64,000 bases of DNA. It comes from Oscillospiraceae bacterium (GTDB lineage: Bacteria; Bacillota; Clostridia; Oscillospirales; CAG-272). The notes under the pieces were generated by a model that was not told the DNA's origin, searched no databases, and was given only the letters and a program-made list of their open reading frames with translations. Both the position numbers and the translations under genes were made by a program. Where the stretch lies: the NCBI GenBank assembly GCA_015064555.1, contig SVRZ01000010.1, positions 1 to 64,000 of the forward strand, written 5' to 3'. Below are positions 61,904-64,000 of this stretch, piece after piece. The first letter of the stretch is position 1. Each line of letters starts with the position of its first letter.

Positions 61904-62632
61904 TTACATAGCAGCAGCAGCAGCAAAAGCACCCGCCATACCCAAGCTTCCCCTCAGTCCATACAAAAAGATACCAGCCGCAACTATAGCTGTGACTACA
62001 AGGGTAGCCATCGCATACTCTGCAGCGCTTTCTTCGTCGAAGTCTATTATTTCATAATCGTATGCTATAACTCCGTTTCCGGCATTTCTATATGTAACCT
62101 TGTACGTTGTTAGACCGCTTTGGTAATTAAATTCTCCTGAGGAAATTCTATTGTCACCAATTTGAAGTTTCCGCTCAGGGTAGTGTCGCCATGTGCCTTG
62201 GGTGTATTTTATCACCTGCGCTTGCCCGATTGCTATATGTTCTGGCTTGTCTCTTTTAACATCCCAAATATGACCGTCGGAACTAATAATATCAGCACGA
62301 CCCTTTCCACCATTTTTGTAGTCTATGGTTTGCTCCTTGCTGTATGATTTGTCTTCTACGATATGATATATTACTTGATTGTGAATTTCTCCGGGATACC
62401 GCAGTGTTCCGGTTGAATCGACATACATAACCGGATTATTACTGCAATAGGCATATAGATTATAGCTGTTCAGATCACCGTTTGCGCCGAGATATGAAGG
62501 TGCATCCGGAGATATAAACCTACCTGTATATGGATCATAATACCTTGAATTGAGATAATAAAGCTCAAGATCTTTATCGTAGTAATAGCCTCTGTATCTG
62601 AACGGATTATTATATCTCCCTGCAAATTCTTT
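61904..62632 (-). pseudogene. RHS C-terminal core and nuclease-like toxin tail, 5' end missing
   Basis: Minus strand. The RHS core end NNPFRYRGYYYDKDLELYYL, YDPYTGRFISPD, LNSYNLYAYCSNNPVMYVDS is intact. It is followed by a toxin-like region with GEIHNQVIYHIV, GRADIISSDG and HIWDVKR, a plausible PD-(D/E)xK nuclease core, and a hydrophobic end (ATLVVTAIVAAGIFLYG). No start is present: an in-frame stop lies at 62633-62635, and the preceding RHS strand (RYEKNLQGDI, to about 62612) is in another frame with about 40 residues lost between. So this is a broken or orphan tip module awaiting recombination with a full RHS gene. Confidence 0.78.
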
Positions 62633-62713
62633 TCATAGCGGGACTCATATCCACCGGGCAAGGTAAAAATACGCAAAAGAGCACAGAACCACCGTGTCCG
62701 ACGGTGATTCAAG

Positions 62714-62748
62714 GCAAGCGAACCTTATCCGAATAAGGCCTCGCTTGC
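62714..62748. other. Hairpin in the gap beside the RHS remnant
   Basis: GCAAGCGA and CCTTAT pair with ATAAGG and TCGCTTGC around a four-base loop (14 bp in two helices). No T-run of note. The remaining bases of the gap 62633-62884 are A/T-rich and hold no gene that I can see. Confidence 0.5.
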
Positions 62749-62884
62749 GTAAGAAAACGCGCGGATAGATCTCCTATGCTCTAAATTTATTATACATTAA
62801 ATGGAATTTTTTCGCAATAGTTTTTTTGCCGCCGGCGGTGTAAAAATATCCCCCATATTTTTGTACATATTGCCGAAAACTAAA

Positions 62885-62922
62885 AACAGGGTATCTCAAT
62901 TTCAAAAACGAGATACCCTGTT
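62885..62922 (-). terminator. Terminator of the FAD/Rieske oxidoreductase gene
   Basis: A perfect 13-bp stem, AACAGGGTATCTC with GAGATACCCTGTT, then TTTTAG on the minus strand, about 60 bases after the stop codon. Confidence 0.8.
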
Positions 62923-62978
62923 GGAGTATTGTTAGTAATATTAATTTTTATAGAGAAAGCACCTAAATCGAGCTTATT

Positions 62979-64000
62979 TTATCTCGCTTTTTGCTCAGGC
63001 GGATATTTTCTTTTTATCCGAGCAGCTCCCGTCGCGGGGTTATCTATAAGCTCGCCTTGCTCGTTGAAACGCGAGCCGTGGCAGGGGCAGTCCCAGGTAT
63101 GCTCGGCTCTGTTATATTTCAGTGCACATCCGAGATGCGGACATCTCGGTGCTGTCGGAGTCAGAAGTCCCACCGCCGATTCGAATAGATTCACCGCAAG
63201 GCGCGGACGGAGCATCCTGCGCAAGGGAGAGAACACGCGGGCATAAGGATTTTCCTTACCCCGAACAAGGTCGCATAGGATATCTGCGGCAGCCATAGCA
63301 TTCGTCATACCCCATTTATTAAATCCCGTGGCAACGAATACGTTTGGCGTAGATTCCGAATAGAGCCCGATATATGGTATGTCGTCAAGCGTGATGCAAT
63401 CCTGAGTTGCCCATCTTTCGGTTATCTCGCATCCCTTGTAGTGCTTTTTCGCAAATTCCTCAAGCTCCTGCCAGCAGCCGCCCGTCTTTCCTGTGCGGTG
63501 ACCGCCGCCACCGAGAAGAAGCATATCCTTATAGCTTCGGAATGATAGCCCGGTATCCGATTCATCAACGTACATTCCGCGTATTTCGGGCGCATTTTTC
63601 AGTGCAATAACGTAGGAGCGGTGCTGATAGAGCTTGAGAGGGTATAGCCCGTGCTTGTTCAGCATCGGAAAATGAGTGGCGATTATAAGCTTTTTGTATC
63701 TTATTTTCCCTCCGCTTGTTACAGCCTTCCCGGGCTTAAGCTTTATAACCCTTGTTCCCTCGTATATGGGAAGATCCTTTGCTATCGGGTATAGAAATTT
63801 CAAGGGGTTAAACTGAGCCTGATCGCGAACGCGCACCGCAAGGGTATTCCTGAACGGAAGCTCTCCGGCATCCGAGAGCTCGGCTTTGATCCCAAGGCGC
63901 GAAAGCGCCCTGACCTCGCGCTCGATTCTTTTTCGACTCCCGAGAGAGTAGACGTAGGAATCGCACAGCTCGTAGTCACAGTCTGTTTTGTGGCAGAGCA
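62979..64000 (-). CDS. FAD-dependent oxidoreductase with C-terminal Rieske domain (partial)
   Basis: The gene enters from beyond the window; its frame is open to base 64000, so the N-terminus, including the FAD-binding start, is not seen. Visible parts are a DAO/glycine-oxidase-like body (VTSGGKIRYKKLIIATHFPM, LLLGGGGHRTGK, then GLYSESTPNVFVATGFNKWG) and a final Rieske [2Fe-2S] domain with ligands CPHLGC and CPCHGS, followed by FNEQGELIDNPAT. Similar Bacillus and clostridial proteins (YhfW-like) carry this fusion; the substrate is unknown. The GTG at 63836 is internal, not the start. Confidence 0.88.
   Translation of the reverse strand, partial: LCHKTDCDYELCDSYVYSLGSRKRIEREVRALSRLGIKAELSDAGELPFRNTLAVRVRDQAQFNPLKFLYPIAKDLPIYEGTRVIKLKPGKAVTSGGKIRYKKLIIATHFPMLNKHGLYPLKLYQHRSYVIALKNAPEIRGMYVDESDTGLSFRSYKDMLLLGGGGHRTGKTGGCWQELEEFAKKHYKGCEITERWATQDCITLDDIPYIGLYSESTPNVFVATGFNKWGMTNAMAAADILCDLVRGKENPYARVFSPLRRMLRPRLAVNLFESAVGLLTPTAPRCPHLGCALKYNRAEHTWDCPCHGSRFNEQGELIDNPATGAARIKRKYPPEQKAR

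Overview
The window looks like a chromosomal segment of an anaerobic, probably gut-associated member of the Bacillota (class Clostridia). The grounds are Gram-positive style lipoproteins, strong AGGAGG-type ribosome sites, many near-consensus sigma-A promoters (TTGACA, 17 bases, TATAAT), a Trp T-box, a lysine riboswitch, a ytvI-type sporulation gene, an anaerobic NTP-reductase activase, and BspA-type leucine-rich repeat proteins. No rRNA, tRNA, CRISPR array, intact insertion sequence or phage was seen.

Layout. 1-590 holds two tandem copies of a structured, non-coding repeat. 592-3325: T-box controlled trpB and an M20 amidohydrolase. 3463-7846: two paralogous small lipoproteins, then a lysine-riboswitch controlled amino-acid ABC transporter whose binding protein appears circularly permuted, then a TetR regulator. 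7898-12261: AraC/PocR regulator, SbcD-like nuclease and SbcC/YhaN-like ATPase in one run. 12493-15321: a fused ROK kinase/N-acetylhexosamine-1-kinase and a frameshifted nagB. 15716-18689: a zinc-ribbon/TIR/membrane protein, a cytosolic LRR protein and a cyclophilin. 18764-23622: ytvI, a DUF6873-like gene, rpmB, rpsB and tsf. 23870-28032: an operon like Bacillus ydjI-ydjG-ydjH (band-7 protein, zinc-ribbon membrane protein, TPM-like protein) plus a phosphoesterase. 28068-33943: uvrB, uvrA, nrdG, dut.

34317-43481 is one giant gene for a 3054-residue lipoprotein built of leucine-rich repeats. It is preceded by a perfect promoter, a long structured leader and an intrinsic terminator placed just before the ribosome site, which looks like an unrecognised attenuator. 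43806-50298: rluA-type pseudouridine synthase, upp, a nucleotidyltransferase, a TIM-barrel isomerase, a zinc-ribbon LRR protein and a PHP phosphoesterase. 50415-54371: glyA, a SLOG/YAcAr protein divergent from a small ribbon-helix-helix gene, a lipoprotein, and a VTT membrane protein. 54574-57690 encodes a zinc-ribbon, single-pass membrane protein with InlB-type repeats and a GGN-rich tail. 58157-59889: TraX-like protein and polysaccharide deacetylase. 60071-62632 is a decayed RHS toxin/immunity locus carrying a small terminal-inverted-repeat element. The window ends inside an FAD-dependent oxidoreductase with a Rieske domain.

The most unusual items are the permuted binding protein, the structured leader of the giant LRR gene, two families of non-coding repeats whose copies differ by base-pair-preserving changes, the kinase fusion with an internal ribosome site, and the neighbouring TIR and LRR genes. 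All assignments come from reading motifs by eye; no database search was run.
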